NCBI GenBank assembly: GCA_964001305.1
Contig: CAXFAI010000044.1
Coordinates: 1 to 64,000, forward strand
Length of the DNA: 64,000 nucleotides
Source of the DNA: CAJXMH01 sp964001305
GTDB lineage: Bacteria; Bacteroidota; Bacteroidia; Flavobacteriales_E; Vicingaceae
Reading direction: 5' to 3'
This document shows positions 62,803 to 64,000 of the stretch, piece by piece. The first letter of the stretch is position 1. Each line of letters starts with the position of its first letter. The notes under the pieces were generated by a model. It was not told where the DNA came from. It made no database searches and was given only the letters and a program-made list of their open reading frames with translations. The translations under genes were made by a program, and so were the position numbers.

Positions 62803-63993
62803 TTGAAACAGCTAAGACTTAAGTTCATAGGGACTCTTTTTTTCTTTCTAAATGCCATAGGATTACCTGCTCCTATTTTATTTACCAATCTACTTGCATG
62901 CATAAAAGCGAAAGCATTTTTAAAATCAAAAGAGCTAAAACTGTTTGGCTTATTTGCAATAGGCAGTCTTGCGTATGGACTAGTACACTTTTGGAATGGT
63001 GTAAGTACAATCGACTATTTAAAAACAGCCATATTTATGCAGCTCATGGTATTTTCATCCCTAGTGGCTTATCGATACATAAAAGAGCATAAAGCTGAAC
63101 TAGACTCGCTTTTTCAATTCATAGCTTATTTTGGTTTTGGTTTATTTATACTGGCTCTGGTTCTTCAATATACAAGTTTAAAAGAGTGGTTTTGGATCAA
63201 TCATGACTTTTCCATTCAGGGAAGTGTGTTGAGGTATAAAGGATTAAGTTATGAGCCTTCTTTTTATGCTTTGTGTTTAGCGCCTGTTTTTATCTACTTT
63301 TTTGTAAAGTCGATTTATATCAGTTTTACCAAATCTTTATTTCCTCTTATAGCAACACTTATCCCTTTATTGGCTACCCTTTCCTTTGGTTTTTTTGGAG
63401 TGTTATCTATCGCTGCAGTTTGTATGATTGTAATCGTTTTAATCAAGTATAGGCAAATTCATAAAGTTTATATAGCAGTAGCGGTAGTGCTTGGCATTGC
63501 TTTATCCATAACGCTTTCATTTGATAATATGATTTCTAAACGAGTGGATAAAATGCTAGAAGGAAATGATACTTCCTTTAATGGAAGAGTTGCAGAATCT
63601 TATTTTTTAGCCAATGAAATGCTTCAAGATAAGTCTGTCTTCTTTGGAATAGGTTTAGGGCAAATTAAAATTCTAGGAGAAAAGCATATCCGAAATTATT
63701 ATGGATACTCAAAAGAAGAGTGGCCGGTTATGACCATTCCAAATGCTAGTGCCGAAACCTTGGCCATTTATGGCTATGTAGGCTTATTTTTAAGGCTTGC
63801 TTTACAGCTTTTTTTATTTATAAAATTGAAAGTCTATCAGAATTATTTTAGCCTTTACTTGTTTCTATTTCTTTTCATTTACCAATTAATGGGAAGTTTT
63901 ATAACCTCAACAACAGAGCTAACTTTGTGGGCATTGGTTTTTGTATTGCCTTTTAATGAACTTAATATAAAGAAAAGGGAAAGCATAAAATGA
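62803..63993 (+). CDS. Polysaccharide polymerase (Wzy/O-antigen ligase-like)
   Basis: This 396-residue protein starts at TTG 62803 and has about eleven membrane helices with a large periplasmic loop (about 225-300) rich in charged residues (RVDKMLEGNDTSFNGRVAESY). YEPSFYALCL and TIPNASAETLAIYGYVGL resemble conserved parts of Wzy/WaaL-type proteins. It would join repeat units delivered by the flippase. The C-terminus overlaps the start of the next gene at the window edge. Confidence 0.8.
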   Translation: MKQLRLKFIGTLFFFLNAIGLPAPILFTNLLACIKAKAFLKSKELKLFGLFAIGSLAYGLVHFWNGVSTIDYLKTAIFMQLMVFSSLVAYRYIKEHKAELDSLFQFIAYFGFGLFILALVLQYTSLKEWFWINHDFSIQGSVLRYKGLSYEPSFYALCLAPVFIYFFVKSIYISFTKSLFPLIATLIPLLATLSFGFFGVLSIAAVCMIVIVLIKYRQIHKVYIAVAVVLGIALSITLSFDNMISKRVDKMLEGNDTSFNGRVAESYFLANEMLQDKSVFFGIGLGQIKILGEKHIRNYYGYSKEEWPVMTIPNASAETLAIYGYVGLFLRLALQLFLFIKLKVYQNYFSLYLFLFLFIYQLMGSFITSTTELTLWALVFVLPFNELNIKKRESIK

Positions 63994-64000
63994 AAGTAGT
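63990..64000 (+). CDS. Start of the next polysaccharide gene (cut by window edge)
   Basis: ATG at 63990 overlaps the polymerase stop codon (ATGA), and the first codons read MKV. Only three full codons are visible, so no product can be named. The overlap shows the operon continues to the right. Confidence 0.5.

Overview
The window looks like chromosomal DNA of an AT-rich member of the Bacteroidota, most likely order Flavobacteriales. The signs are several secreted proteins with type IX secretion (T9SS) C-terminal sorting domains, LytTR and Y_Y_Y-type two-component regulators, the ileS - dksA-like - lspA order, and promoter -7 elements of the form TAnnTTTG instead of E. coli-type -10 boxes. No phage, plasmid or CRISPR locus is visible.

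Layout. 1-10.5 kb: a tRNA-Ala, a fructosamine-kinase-like gene, a sensor kinase/LytTR regulator pair, small membrane and outer-membrane proteins, a GT-C-type membrane glycosyltransferase with a membrane LytTR regulator, and an XRE/S24 repressor divergent from a DUF1883-like gene. 10.8-13.7 kb: a Kelch T9SS protein, then a small DUF2256 gene overlapping a DASH cryptochrome. 13.7-14.9 kb: a decayed lipoprotein gene between two copies of a palindromic repeat. 14.9-19.6 kb: the PdeM nuclease and Lhr-type helicase of the ligase-associated repair set. 19.7-25.6 kb: a polyprenyl-phosphate pentose branch (UbiA-family transferase, HAD phosphatase, methyltransferase) beside two paralogous GT-C-like membrane proteins. 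25.6-29.7 kb: a TPR/HTH regulator, a degenerate receiver, an aldo/keto reductase, and a GxxExxY gene embedded in three more copies of the palindromic repeat. 29.7-36.7 kb: the ligase and exonuclease of the repair set, a DUF4197 lipoprotein, RidA, and T9SS proteins. 36.8-41.6 kb: one giant secreted nucleotidase/beta-propeller fusion. 41.9-54 kb: housekeeping genes (ileS, dksA-like, lspA, rseP, dxr) with a PhoD-type phosphatase and an antiporter. 55.5-64 kb: a forward-strand surface polysaccharide operon (five GT2 enzymes, a GT-A-like protein, a flippase, a polymerase and a DUF268 protein) that runs off the right edge.

The most unusual features are: the family of five about 100-118 bp palindromic elements at two loci, one around a PD-(D/E)xK-like GxxExxY protein; a receiver that has lost all its phosphorylation residues; the four-gene repair set split in two by about 10 kb of unrelated genes; a possible polyprenyl-P-pentose/GT-C glycosylation module; and several genes whose -7 promoter element sits only 4-8 bases before the start codon, suggesting leaderless mRNAs.
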